From assembly GCF_900114635.1 (NCBI RefSeq), contig NZ_FOTQ01000003.1, positions 126,501 to 190,500 of the forward strand: DNA of 64,000 bases. Reading direction: 5' to 3'. The first letter of the stretch is position 1. Each line of letters begins with the position of its first letter. This document shows, piece after piece, positions 1-8,487 of this stretch. A program made the translations under genes and the position numbers. The notes under the pieces are model-generated. The model was not told where the DNA came from and did no database searches. It saw only the letters and a program-made list of their open reading frames with translations. Origin of the DNA: Shimia aestuarii (lineage in GTDB: Bacteria; Pseudomonadota; Alphaproteobacteria; Rhodobacterales; Rhodobacteraceae).

Positions 1-1842
1 GAGATCATCATAGACATGGTGAGCGTCGAAGCGACGGGCGGCAGTTCTGGTGCGGTGCTGCCTGTGGTGCCGGAGGGCGATGGCGCAGCGGTGGCTGAAA
101 TCCTGATGTATGCGGACGGCGCGTGGCGCGACGTGGCGATGTTTGACCGCGATCTGCTGAACACCGGGACCGTGGTTGCCGGGCCTGCGGTGATCAAGGA
201 AAAGACCGGCACCAATGTGGTGGAGCCGGGCTGGGCCGCGCGGGTCGACGGGCTTGGCAACCTGATCCTTGAGCGGGTGGCCGAGAAGGCGCGGGAAAAG
301 GCGGCCGGGACGGATGTGGACCCGGTGCTTCTGGAAGTGTTCAACAACCTGTTCATGAGCGTCGCAGACCAGATGGGGGCGACGCTGGCGAATACGAGCT
401 GGTCGGTGAACATCAAGGAGCGGCTGGATTTCTCCTGTGCGATCTTTGACGCAGAGGGCGATCTGGTGGCGAATGCACCGCATGTGCCGGTGCATCTCGG
501 GAGCATGGCCGAGAGCATTCGCACGGTGATGCGCGAGAATGCCGGGGATATTCACGAGGGTGACGCCTTCATGCTGAACTCGCCCTATAACGGCGGGACG
601 CATTTGCCGGACGTGACGGTGGTGACGCCGGTGTTCCATGGGGGCGAGGTGGTGTTCTGGCTGGGTTCGCGCGGGCATCACGCTGATATTGGCGGGCGCA
701 CGCCCGGTTCCGGACCGCCCGATAGCACGCATATCGACCACGAGGGGGTGCTGATCGACAATGTGCGGCTGGTGTCGCGCGGGGATTTGCTGGAGAGCGA
801 AGCGCGGCAGGTGCTGGCCAGCGGCATGTATCCGGCGCGCAACCCGGATCAGAACATGGCCGACCTCAAGGCGCAGGTGGCGGCGAACGAGACCGGGCGG
901 CGGGAATTGCTCAAGGTGGTCGCGCAATACGGGCTCGACGTGGTGCTGGCCTATATGGGGCATGTGCAGGACAATGCCGAGGAAAGCGTGCGTCGGGTGA
1001 TCGACCTGCTGAAGGACGGGCAGTTTGTCTATCCGATGGACCATGGTGCCGAGATCCGGGTGAGTGTGTCGGTGGATCATGGTGCGCGCGAGGCAGTGAT
1101 TGATTTCACGGGCACAAGTGCGCAGCACAAAGGGAACTATAACGCGCCCCTGGCGGTGTGCCGGGCGGTTGTCTTGTATGTCTTCCGCACCATGGTGGGG
1201 GCGGAAATTCCGCTCAACGAGGGCTGTCTGAAGCCGCTTCGGATCGTGGTGCCGGATGGGTCGATGCTGAACCCCGAATACCCGGCGGCGGTGATTGCGG
1301 GGAATACGGAAGTCAGTCAGGCGACCTGTAACGCGCTTTATGGGGCGTTGGGGGTGATGGCCTGTTCGCAAGCCACGATGAACAACTTCATCTGGGGCAA
1401 TGATGATTTCCAGAACTATGAAACGATTGCCGGGGGCACGGGTGCCGGGCCGGGGTTCAATGGGTGTGATGCGGTGCAGTCGCATATGACGAACACGCGC
1501 ATGACCGATCCCGAGATTCTGGAAAAGCGCTTTCCTGTGCGGCTTGAGGCGTTTGGTGTGCGCGATGGTTCAGGCGGTGCAGGACGCTGGCGTGGCGGTA
1601 ACGGGGCGTGGCGCGAGATGCGGTTTCTTGAGCCGGTGACGGTGACGACGCTGTGTTCGCACCGCGAGGTTGCGCCCTTTGGCGTGGCGGGCGGGGCGCC
1701 CGGCGCGGTGGGGGTGAACTGGGCCGAGATGCCGGATGGCACCCGCGTGGACCTCAAGGGGTTTGACGAGATCGACCTGCCCGCTGGGGCGGTGTTTGGC
1801 ATGGGCACGCCCGGCGGTGGTGGCTGGGGTGAGGCTGGATAG
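1..1842 (+). CDS. 5-oxoprolinase / hydantoinase (HyuA end fused to HyuB), 5' end outside window
   Basis: The frame is open from the first base, so the gene begins upstream; the ATG at 16 is unlikely to be the true start. The first ~85 residues look like the end of the ATP-dependent HyuA/oxoprolinase A domain (GPAVIKEKTGTNVVEPGW), and the rest is a nearly complete HyuB domain with motifs such as NSPYNGGTHLPD, GSRGHHADIGG and the Gly-rich end GMGTPGGGGWG. Fused proteins of this kind are about 1200 residues and open 5-oxoproline or hydantoin rings using ATP in the cytoplasm. The exact substrate cannot be told from sequence. Confidence 0.9.
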   Translation, partial: EIIIDMVSVEATGGSSGAVLPVVPEGDGAAVAEILMYADGAWRDVAMFDRDLLNTGTVVAGPAVIKEKTGTNVVEPGWAARVDGLGNLILERVAEKAREKAAGTDVDPVLLEVFNNLFMSVADQMGATLANTSWSVNIKERLDFSCAIFDAEGDLVANAPHVPVHLGSMAESIRTVMRENAGDIHEGDAFMLNSPYNGGTHLPDVTVVTPVFHGGEVVFWLGSRGHHADIGGRTPGSGPPDSTHIDHEGVLIDNVRLVSRGDLLESEARQVLASGMYPARNPDQNMADLKAQVAANETGRRELLKVVAQYGLDVVLAYMGHVQDNAEESVRRVIDLLKDGQFVYPMDHGAEIRVSVSVDHGAREAVIDFTGTSAQHKGNYNAPLAVCRAVVLYVFRTMVGAEIPLNEGCLKPLRIVVPDGSMLNPEYPAAVIAGNTEVSQATCNALYGALGVMACSQATMNNFIWGNDDFQNYETIAGGTGAGPGFNGCDAVQSHMTNTRMTDPEILEKRFPVRLEAFGVRDGSGGAGRWRGGNGAWREMRFLEPVTVTTLCSHREVAPFGVAGGAPGAVGVNWAEMPDGTRVDLKGFDEIDLPAGAVFGMGTPGGGGWGEAG

Positions 1843-1846
1843 AGGT

Positions 1847-2212
1847 TTACCAGCGGCAGTCGAGACCGGGTCCTTCTGGCAGCTCCTGGCGTGGGAACAT
1901 CAGGCGGAATCCGTCGAACTCGGCCCCGAATCCGCCATTGGCCCAGCCCCATGTGCCGTTGCCGAAGAGGTCGTGGAATGCGTCGCAATCCTTGCCGAAA
2001 TAGAAAGTTTCGACGCCCCGAACAACGCGGCTGTCGGCACCGGCTTCGACAAAGCGGGCCTTGGGGTAGCGGCTGGTGAGCACATAGCCATTGGCATTGG
2101 ACGCGATGGTATAATCATCGCCAGCACCAGAGACGTAGAAAACATCGTTCTGGGCCAGTGCGGGCGTTGCGATCAGGATTGCGGCAAATGTAGTGCATTG
2201 GAAGGGGGTCAT
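1847..2212 (-). CDS. small secreted protein of unknown function
   Basis: A 121-residue protein starting MTPFQCTTFAAILIATPALA with a clear signal peptide and a likely cleavage after ALA-Q. An in-frame ATG 30 bases upstream would put charged residues before the signal, so the start at 2212 is preferred. The mature part is rich in Gly, Phe and aromatic residues and has two Cys (KDCDAF and the C-terminal LDCRW) that could form a disulfide. It ends four bases from the convergent oxoprolinase gene. I do not recognise the family; periplasmic location is inferred. Confidence 0.7.
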   Translation of the reverse strand: MTPFQCTTFAAILIATPALAQNDVFYVSGAGDDYTIASNANGYVLTSRYPKARFVEAGADSRVVRGVETFYFGKDCDAFHDLFGNGTWGWANGGFGAEFDGFRLMFPRQELPEGPGLDCRW

Positions 2213-2280
2213 GGCAGGCTCCGTTCGACGCCAGTCTATCACATTGCGCTAAAGCCAGAAACGGGGCAGCTAAAATAGAT

Positions 2281-2306
2281 CAGGGGCGCCACAATGGACG
2301 CCCCTG
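2281..2306. terminator. hairpin terminator between ctpA and the secreted-protein gene
   Basis: Perfect 8-base arms, 2281-2288 (caggggcg) and 2299-2306 (cgcccctg), with a 10-base loop. The right side is followed by T-rich sequence (tttt-g-tttt) and the left side is preceded by A-rich sequence, so it could end transcription in either direction. It lies just past the ctpA stop. Confidence 0.65.
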
Positions 2307-2332
2307 TTTTGTTTTCAGCACCTTTCGGCAGC

Positions 2333-3673
2333 TTACTCTTTCGGACCCAGCGCCGAGAGGCCCTTGAGGATGTCGATGGCATAGGCCAGCTGGTAATCCT
2401 CTTCGCGCAGCTTGGCGGCTTCTTCGGCCTTTTTGCGGTCTTCCTCGATCTGGCGCACCTCGTCCTCGGAGAGGCTGTCATTGTTGAGGCTGCCGCGCAG
2501 GTCGGCTTCGCCGCGGAAGCGGCGGTTGGTGTTGGTCTCTTCCTCCTCGGTCGCGGCGGGTGCACGACGCGGTTGGGCGACGACGATGTCGGGGCTGACG
2601 CCAAGCGCCTGGATCGAGCGGCCCGATGGCGTGTAATAGCGCGCCGTGGTCAGGCGCATGGCCCCGTCCCCACGCAGCGGCATCACGGTCTGGACCGAGC
2701 CTTTGCCGAAGGATTTGGTGCCCACGACGATGGCGCGGCGGTGATCCTGCAGCGCACCAGCGACGATTTCGGACGCGGAGGCCGAGCCGCCGTTGATCAG
2801 CACAACGATGGGCTTGCCTTCCGCCAGATCGCCCGGCGTGGCGTTGTAGCGTTCGCCGTCCTGCGGGTTGCGGCCTCGTGTCGAGACGATCTCGCCTTTT
2901 TCAAGGAAGCTGTCGGACACCTTGATCGCCTGTGTCAGCAGCCCGCCGGGGTTGTTGCGCAGGTCGAGCACGATGCCGGTCACGTTTTCCATACCTCCGA
3001 GTTCCTCGACCTGTTTCTTGAGGCCTGCTTCGAGGTTGGGGGTGGTCTGGTCGTTGAAGGTGGTCACACGCAGCACCACCGAGTCGCCCACGGTGCGCGA
3101 GCGCACGGCGGTGAGCTTGATCGTGTCGCGGATGATGGAGACGTCGAAGGGCTCCGGTTCGCCTTCGCGCAGCACGGTGATCACGATTTCCGACCCCACA
3201 GGGCCGCGCATCATTTCGACCGCCTGATCAAGCGTCAGGCCAAGCACGCCTTCGCCATCGACATGGGTGATGTAATCTCCGGCCTCGATCCCGGCTTCGT
3301 CAGCGGGGGTGCCGTCGATCGGGGAGACCACCTTGACCAGACCGTCTTCCTGCGTGACCTCGATGCCGAGGCCACCGAATTCGCCGCGGGTCTGAACGCG
3401 CATGTCTTCTGCGTCGTCGGGCGACAGATAGCTGGAATGCGGGTCAAGCGAGGTCAGCATGCCGTTGATCGCGGCTTCGATCAGGTCGGCTTCGTCGACT
3501 TCCTCGACATATTGGGCGCGGATGCGTTCGAAAATATCCCCGAACAGGTCGAGCTGTTCATAGACGTTGCTCTGGCGTGCGTTTTCCTGAGCCAGGAGCG
3601 GCCCGGCCACCTGGGTCGTGACCAGAAGCCCGGCCATGACACCCCCTGCGGCGGCAGCGACGAATTTCTTCAT
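2333..3673 (-). CDS. ctpA: C-terminal processing peptidase, S41 family, periplasmic
   Basis: 446 residues, usual length for CtpA. Residues 1-29 form a signal or anchor. A PDZ domain spans about 95-165 (GGLGIEV, EAGDYITHVDG). The S41 catalytic core carries the Ser motif GGSASASE at about 296-302 and the Lys of SFGKGSVQ at 324, so the Ser/Lys dyad is intact. The family trims C-termini of periplasmic proteins and often controls cell-wall hydrolases. The start lies 3 bases after the stop of the EnvC-like gene, with an AAGGATGG ribosome site, so gpmI-envC-ctpA form one operon; the EnvC-like neighbour supports a cell-wall role. Confidence 0.93.
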   Translation of the reverse strand: MKKFVAAAAGGVMAGLLVTTQVAGPLLAQENARQSNVYEQLDLFGDIFERIRAQYVEEVDEADLIEAAINGMLTSLDPHSSYLSPDDAEDMRVQTRGEFGGLGIEVTQEDGLVKVVSPIDGTPADEAGIEAGDYITHVDGEGVLGLTLDQAVEMMRGPVGSEIVITVLREGEPEPFDVSIIRDTIKLTAVRSRTVGDSVVLRVTTFNDQTTPNLEAGLKKQVEELGGMENVTGIVLDLRNNPGGLLTQAIKVSDSFLEKGEIVSTRGRNPQDGERYNATPGDLAEGKPIVVLINGGSASASEIVAGALQDHRRAIVVGTKSFGKGSVQTVMPLRGDGAMRLTTARYYTPSGRSIQALGVSPDIVVAQPRRAPAATEEEETNTNRRFRGEADLRGSLNNDSLSEDEVRQIEEDRKKAEEAAKLREEDYQLAYAIDILKGLSALGPKE

Positions 3674-3676
3674 AGG

Positions 3677-4825
3677 TTATCCATCCTTGTTGGTGCGGAA
3701 CCACGTTTCCGGGTCCACCGGCGATTTGCCTTCTCTGACTTCTATATAGAGCGTTTCTGTGCGGTCATGACCAGTGCCATCACTCGACTGTGAGAGAATG
3801 GCACCGATTTCAGGGTCATTTCCGCCCATCAGACCCACGGGAGAGCCTTCTGGCAGCACCTGTCCGGGGGCGCCAAAGACCTTTTCCATGCCGGCCAGAA
3901 CAAAGAGCAGGCCGGGCTGGGGTTCGAGGATCATGACGTTGCCATAATCGAGCAACGGGCCGCGATAGCGGATCGTGGCCGCGAGCGGCGCGACAACGAG
4001 CGCATTGGGGCGGGTGGCGACAACAAGGCCGGGGCGGCGGATGCCTGCGGCGTCGGCCTCGCCCGCGCGGCGCAGAACGGTGGAATCGACCGGTAGCGGC
4101 AGGACGCCCTTGAAGGCTGTGGCGTCGGGCAGGTCGATCTCGTCCATACCCTCGACCTGCAGGTCGACCAGCGCGCTGGCAAAGCCTTCGAGCGTTTCGG
4201 TCGAGGCAATCAGGAGAGCGGTCTGGACCGGGTCTTCGTCATAGCGTTTGGGCAGGTCGGTGCGGTCGGCAATCGCCTTGCTGAGTTCGGTGCGCGCGGC
4301 CTGTACCCCGGCCAGCCCGTTCTGAAGGGTTTCGGCGGCGCCCTCCTGAAGGTCGCGTAGGATCACCACCTCTTCGAGATCGCGGCGCAGGCGGGCGGCT
4401 TCGCTTTCCAGTCCCGGCGTGACATCAGCCAGGATCATACCCGCCCGCGCCGTGCCTTCGGGGCCGTGCGGATGCAGGAGCATGACGGGTGGCGGGCCCG
4501 AGCCGATGGATTGCAGCGCGCCGAGCAGGCGGGCGATCTCGCCCTCCTGTGCCTTGAGCTGGCGGTCAAGCTGGGCCTGGCGGATGGCCGCGCGGCGCAA
4601 GCCGGCGCGCAGGGCAGTCAAGCCCGCCTCGTAGGCATGAACCACTTCGGTCAGGGCCTTCACGCGATCCCGTGCGCTGTCGGTCTGGGCAAGGGCGACG
4701 GTGGCGGCTTCGAGCTGATCTGCGGCGGCGCGGGCGGCGTCTGCCGGATCGGTTTCGGCACGGGCGAGGCCCGCGACAAGTCCCGCGACAAGTCCCCATG
4801 GCAAAAGCAGCGCGGCAAATCTCAT
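3677..4825 (-). CDS. EnvC-like murein hydrolase activator, degenerate M23 domain
   Basis: 382 residues from the ATG at 4825, which overlaps the gpmI stop as ATGA; upstream in-frame codons lie inside gpmI and are rejected. The start gives a signal peptide (MRFAALLLPWGLVAGLVAGL). A long Ala/Leu/Arg-rich helical part (about 25-210) looks like coiled coil. The C-terminal ~110 residues follow the LytM/M23 fold (DYGNVMILEPQPGLL, then VLPEGSPVGLMGG), but where active enzymes have an H-L-H motif there is TLYIEV, and no metal-binding His is visible. This fits an EnvC-type activator of amidases rather than an active endopeptidase. That activity is inferred from family knowledge. Confidence 0.82.
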   Translation of the reverse strand: MRFAALLLPWGLVAGLVAGLARAETDPADAARAAADQLEAATVALAQTDSARDRVKALTEVVHAYEAGLTALRAGLRRAAIRQAQLDRQLKAQEGEIARLLGALQSIGSGPPPVMLLHPHGPEGTARAGMILADVTPGLESEAARLRRDLEEVVILRDLQEGAAETLQNGLAGVQAARTELSKAIADRTDLPKRYDEDPVQTALLIASTETLEGFASALVDLQVEGMDEIDLPDATAFKGVLPLPVDSTVLRRAGEADAAGIRRPGLVVATRPNALVVAPLAATIRYRGPLLDYGNVMILEPQPGLLFVLAGMEKVFGAPGQVLPEGSPVGLMGGNDPEIGAILSQSSDGTGHDRTETLYIEVREGKSPVDPETWFRTNKDG

Positions 4826-6345
4826 CGGATGATCAGGCTCTCTCCGGTCATTTCTGGGGGTTTCTCGATCCCCATCAGGTCCAGAAGTGAGGGTGCCAGA
4901 TCGGCCAGCCGTCCGCCAGAGCGAAGTTGCGCGCCCTCGGGGCCATTGACGAGGATCACCGGCACCGGGTTGGTGGTGTGGGCGGTGTGCGGCCCGCCGG
5001 TGGCATCGTCGAACATGGTTTCGCAATTGCCGTGATCGGCGGTCACGATCATCGCCCCGCCCGCCGCATCCAGTGCGGCGCGCACGGCGGCCAGCCCTTC
5101 GTCCACGGCTTCGCAGGCTTTCATGGCCGCCTTGAGGCTGCCGGTATGGCCGACCATGTCGGGGTTGGCGTAGTTGGTCACGATGAGGTCATAGCCTTCT
5201 TCGATGGCACCGACGAAATGCTCGGTCACTTCGGCAGCGGACATTTCCGGCTGGAGGTCATAGGTCGCGACCTTGGGCGAGGCGGCCATGTAGCGATCTT
5301 CGCCTGCTTCGGGCGCTTCCTTGCCGCCGTTGAGGAAGAAGGTCACGTGCGGGTATTTCTCGGTCTCGGCAAGGTGGAACTGGCGCAGGCCCTGCTTGGC
5401 GACCCATTCGCCCAGCGTGTTGACGATTTCCTGCTTGGGATAGGCCGTTGTCATATAGGCGTTGTGGGCATCGGAATAGTCGACCATGCCAAGGAGGCCC
5501 GCCCAATCGGGGCGGGCACCGGTGTCAAAGGCATCGAAATCGGGCTGGCCGATGGCGGCGAGGATCTCGCGGGCGCGGTCGGCGCGGAAATTGAGACAGA
5601 AGAAACCGTCTCCGTCCCTGGCACCGCTATAGCCACCGATCACGGTGGCGGAGATGAACTCGTCGGTTTCCGAGCGTTCATAAGCGTTGGACACGGCGGC
5701 GTGGGCGGTGCTGGCCTTGTGGCCCGCGCCCTTGATCCACGCGTTATAGGCTTCGGCCACGCGTTCCCAGCGATTGTCGCGGTCCATCGCAAAATAGCGC
5801 CCGGTGATCGTGGCGATACGGGCGTTTTCTGGCAGGCCCTCGGAGAGGGTTTCGAGATAGGAGAAGGCGGATTTCGGGGCCACGTCGCGCCCGTCGGTGA
5901 TCGCGTGCAGCACCACCGGGACGCCCGCATCCGCGACAGCGCGGGCAGCGGCGAGGATATGGGTGATGTGGCCATGCACGCCCCCGTCCGAGATCATGCC
6001 CATGAGATGCGCGGTGCCGCCGGTTTCCTTGAGCTTGGCGATGAAGGCCTGCAGGGCTGTGTTTTCAAAGAAGGAGCCGTCTTCGATGGCAAGGTCGATC
6101 TGGCCCAGATCCATGGCGACCACCCGGCCCGCGCCGATATTGGTATGACCGACTTCGGAGTTGCCCATCTGGCCGCTGGGCAGGCCGACATCCGGGCCGT
6201 GGGTGATCAGCGTGTTGTTCGGGCACTCGGCCATCATCGCGTCAAAGGCGGGGGTATTCGCGAGATGCGGGGCGTTGTCCTTGGTGCGCTCGGAGAGGCC
6301 CCAGCCATCGAGAATGCACAGAACGACAGGCTTTGGCGTGGTCAT
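4822..6345 (-). CDS. gpmI: 2,3-bisphosphoglycerate-independent phosphoglycerate mutase
   Basis: 507 residues, typical length. N-terminal metal motif CILDGWGLS and the phosphoserine motif GQMGNSEVGHTNIGAGR at about residue 58 are present, along with the C-terminal metal motif TADHGNCE. It interconverts 3- and 2-phosphoglycerate in glycolysis and gluconeogenesis and uses Mn. First gene of the gpmI-envC-ctpA operon. The metabolic gene has no obvious functional link to the two envelope genes, but this order is common in alphaproteobacteria (from memory). Confidence 0.96.
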   Translation of the reverse strand: MTTPKPVVLCILDGWGLSERTKDNAPHLANTPAFDAMMAECPNNTLITHGPDVGLPSGQMGNSEVGHTNIGAGRVVAMDLGQIDLAIEDGSFFENTALQAFIAKLKETGGTAHLMGMISDGGVHGHITHILAAARAVADAGVPVVLHAITDGRDVAPKSAFSYLETLSEGLPENARIATITGRYFAMDRDNRWERVAEAYNAWIKGAGHKASTAHAAVSNAYERSETDEFISATVIGGYSGARDGDGFFCLNFRADRAREILAAIGQPDFDAFDTGARPDWAGLLGMVDYSDAHNAYMTTAYPKQEIVNTLGEWVAKQGLRQFHLAETEKYPHVTFFLNGGKEAPEAGEDRYMAASPKVATYDLQPEMSAAEVTEHFVGAIEEGYDLIVTNYANPDMVGHTGSLKAAMKACEAVDEGLAAVRAALDAAGGAMIVTADHGNCETMFDDATGGPHTAHTTNPVPVILVNGPEGAQLRSGGRLADLAPSLLDLMGIEKPPEMTGESLIIR

Positions 6346-6444
6346 CGAAAACTCCCGTGTGAAATCGGGGGCGTTCTAGCGCGTGGGGCGCTTGGGGGGA
6401 ACCGGTTTTTGGGTGGATGCGCCGAAATGCGGCGGCGGCGCGGA

Positions 6445-8487
6445 TCAGCGCCGCCCTTCGCGCAGCCAGCCGGTGACGATCAGCAAACCCGTCAGCAGCA
6501 GAACAAGCCACGCGGGCAAGAGCGGTGCGCGGGCGATGTCGTGGGTTTCATAGGCACCGCGTGGGGTCAGGCCGATCCAGCCACGCCCTGCCGCCGGGCG
6601 CCCTTCGCGGGTATTGCGGATGGTGGGCAGCCCGTCTTCGAGCGAGAAGACCCCGCCGCGCCGGGCGTCAATCAGCGGCGTCATGGGCGCGGCGCTGGCA
6701 ATGGTTTCCTCGAACTCGCGCGGGGCGGCGGGACCAAGGCCGATCACCGCCTCCTTGTCGCCGTTACTCAGCCGATAAAGGCCGATCTCGGGGCCATTGT
6801 ATTGGGCCTCGAAATGGCCGGGAGACACCTCGTTCAACGGGACATCTACGGTTTCGCCGGATGGGGTTGTGACCGTGACGGGGCCGACGCTGTCTTCGAT
6901 GCTGCGGCGGATGATGCGCATGGACTGGCCGGTGGCCTCGGCCCAGAGTGCTTCTTCCTCGAGCTCGGGCTCGCCCATCATCCAATGGGCGAGACGGCGC
7001 AGCAGTTCGAGCTGGGGGCCGCCGCCTTCGTAGCCGCGCGCCCAGAGCCAGGCGTGATCCGAGGCCAGAAGCGCGACGCGCCCCTCGTCGACCCGGTTCA
7101 GCACAAGGAGCGGGCGCTCTTCGTGGCCGGTCATCAGGACGGTGCCCGCATCGGGCAGCACATCGACCTGGCGCAGCCAGCGGCCCCAGCTGCCCGCGTC
7201 GGGCAGGCCCGCCGTGACAGGGTGGCGCGCGCCGATTTCGGAGATCTCGGGCGTGAAAGCCTCGTCCAGAACGCGGGCGGTGGGGCTGGCGGGCAGGACG
7301 TCGGCGAGCGGCGAGCGGTAGATGCTGTCCGCAGTGGCAAAATCCGGGCCGGCGGCGACCAGCACAGCGCCGCCTTCGCGCACGTAGCGGGCGACGTTTT
7401 CAAGGTAGATCGACGGCAGGATGCCGCGACGTTGGTAGCGGTCGAAGATGATCAGGTCGAAATCTTCGATCTTTTCAAGGAACAGCTCGCGGGTGGGAAA
7501 GGCGATCAGCGAGAGTTCGGAGACCGGCACGCCGTCCTGTTTCTCGGGGGGGCGCAGGATGGTGAAGTGCACGAGATCGACCGAAGCGTCGGATTTCAGC
7601 AGGTTGCGCCATGTGCGCCCGCCCGGATGGGGTTCGCCCGACACGAGAAGCACGCGCAATCGGTCGCGCACACCGTTGATCTGCACGAGGGCTGCATTGT
7701 TGCGGTCGGTCAACTCGCCCTCTTCGGCGGGTACGGAGAACTGGATCACGTTCCGCCCACCATGGGGAAGTGTGACGGGCAGGTCGATGTCGCGGCCGGT
7801 GGGCACCATGAAGCGCTCGGGTTCCCCGCCATCAATCGAGATATCAAGCGGGGCGCGATCGACGCCAGCGGGGGAGGCGCCGCTGTCTTCGATGCGCAAG
7901 GTGAGGGTGACGGGTTCGCCAAGGATGGCAAAGGCGGGGGCGTTGCGCACGCTGAGGCGGCGGTCCCAGTCGGTGGACTTGCCAGTGTGCAGAAGGTGGA
8001 CCGGGGCGGGCACGTCGGGCATGCGGTCCATGTCATGTACGCGCCCGTCGCTGAGCGCGATGACCCCGGCAATTCGCCCGCCGGGTTCTTGTGCGAGCGC
8101 CTCGGTCAGGGCGGCCATCATTTCGGTGCCCGCATCACCCGCGCCGTCCGGCACGTTGATGCGGCGGATTTCGGTATTGTCGCGCGCAGCGAGGCGGGTG
8201 GCGAGCGCCTCGGCGGCGGTCTCTGTGCGCCCGGTCCGGTCGGCAAGGCGCTGGGACGCGCTTTGGTCGACCAGCATGAGCACGATGTCGGTCAGGGGCG
8301 CGCGGTTCTCGGTTTGCAGGACAGGGCCAGATAGCGCTGCAAGGATCACCAGCTCGGCAAGGCCGCGATAGGCCCAGCCCGACAGGCCACGCCAGAGCGC
8401 GACAGAGATCGCAACGGCGCAGAGCAGGGCCAGTGCGATCAGTGCCCAAAGCGGGACGAGCGGGTCAAAAAGCACTTGTCCGGTCAT
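6445..8487 (-). CDS. large membrane protein, glutamine-amidotransferase-like, last gene of the MoxR cluster
   Basis: 680 residues. Two hydrophobic helices near the N-terminus (about 10-32 and 38-55) and one at the C-terminus (about 655-673, LLPAWLVLLLTGLLIVTGW) anchor a long domain presumably outside the membrane. The segment after residue ~95 resembles a von Willebrand-type fold with VIALSDG; the middle (LRVLLVSGEPHPGGRTW, then GGAVLVAAGPDFA) resembles the class I glutamine amidotransferase-like fold seen in such proteins, without an obvious Cys nucleophile. The start overlaps the upstream stop as ATGA, so it is translated with the DUF4159 protein. Function unknown. Confidence 0.75.
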   Translation of the reverse strand: MTGQVLFDPLVPLWALIALALLCAVAISVALWRGLSGWAYRGLAELVILAALSGPVLQTENRAPLTDIVLMLVDQSASQRLADRTGRTETAAEALATRLAARDNTEIRRINVPDGAGDAGTEMMAALTEALAQEPGGRIAGVIALSDGRVHDMDRMPDVPAPVHLLHTGKSTDWDRRLSVRNAPAFAILGEPVTLTLRIEDSGASPAGVDRAPLDISIDGGEPERFMVPTGRDIDLPVTLPHGGRNVIQFSVPAEEGELTDRNNAALVQINGVRDRLRVLLVSGEPHPGGRTWRNLLKSDASVDLVHFTILRPPEKQDGVPVSELSLIAFPTRELFLEKIEDFDLIIFDRYQRRGILPSIYLENVARYVREGGAVLVAAGPDFATADSIYRSPLADVLPASPTARVLDEAFTPEISEIGARHPVTAGLPDAGSWGRWLRQVDVLPDAGTVLMTGHEERPLLVLNRVDEGRVALLASDHAWLWARGYEGGGPQLELLRRLAHWMMGEPELEEEALWAEATGQSMRIIRRSIEDSVGPVTVTTPSGETVDVPLNEVSPGHFEAQYNGPEIGLYRLSNGDKEAVIGLGPAAPREFEETIASAAPMTPLIDARRGGVFSLEDGLPTIRNTREGRPAAGRGWIGLTPRGAYETHDIARAPLLPAWLVLLLTGLLIVTGWLREGRR

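Noticed and set aside
4927-8334. Very long plus-strand open frame (1135 codons)
   Set aside because: It is antisense to gpmI and the large membrane protein, both of which carry clear motifs and overlaps; long antisense frames are expected at this GC content.
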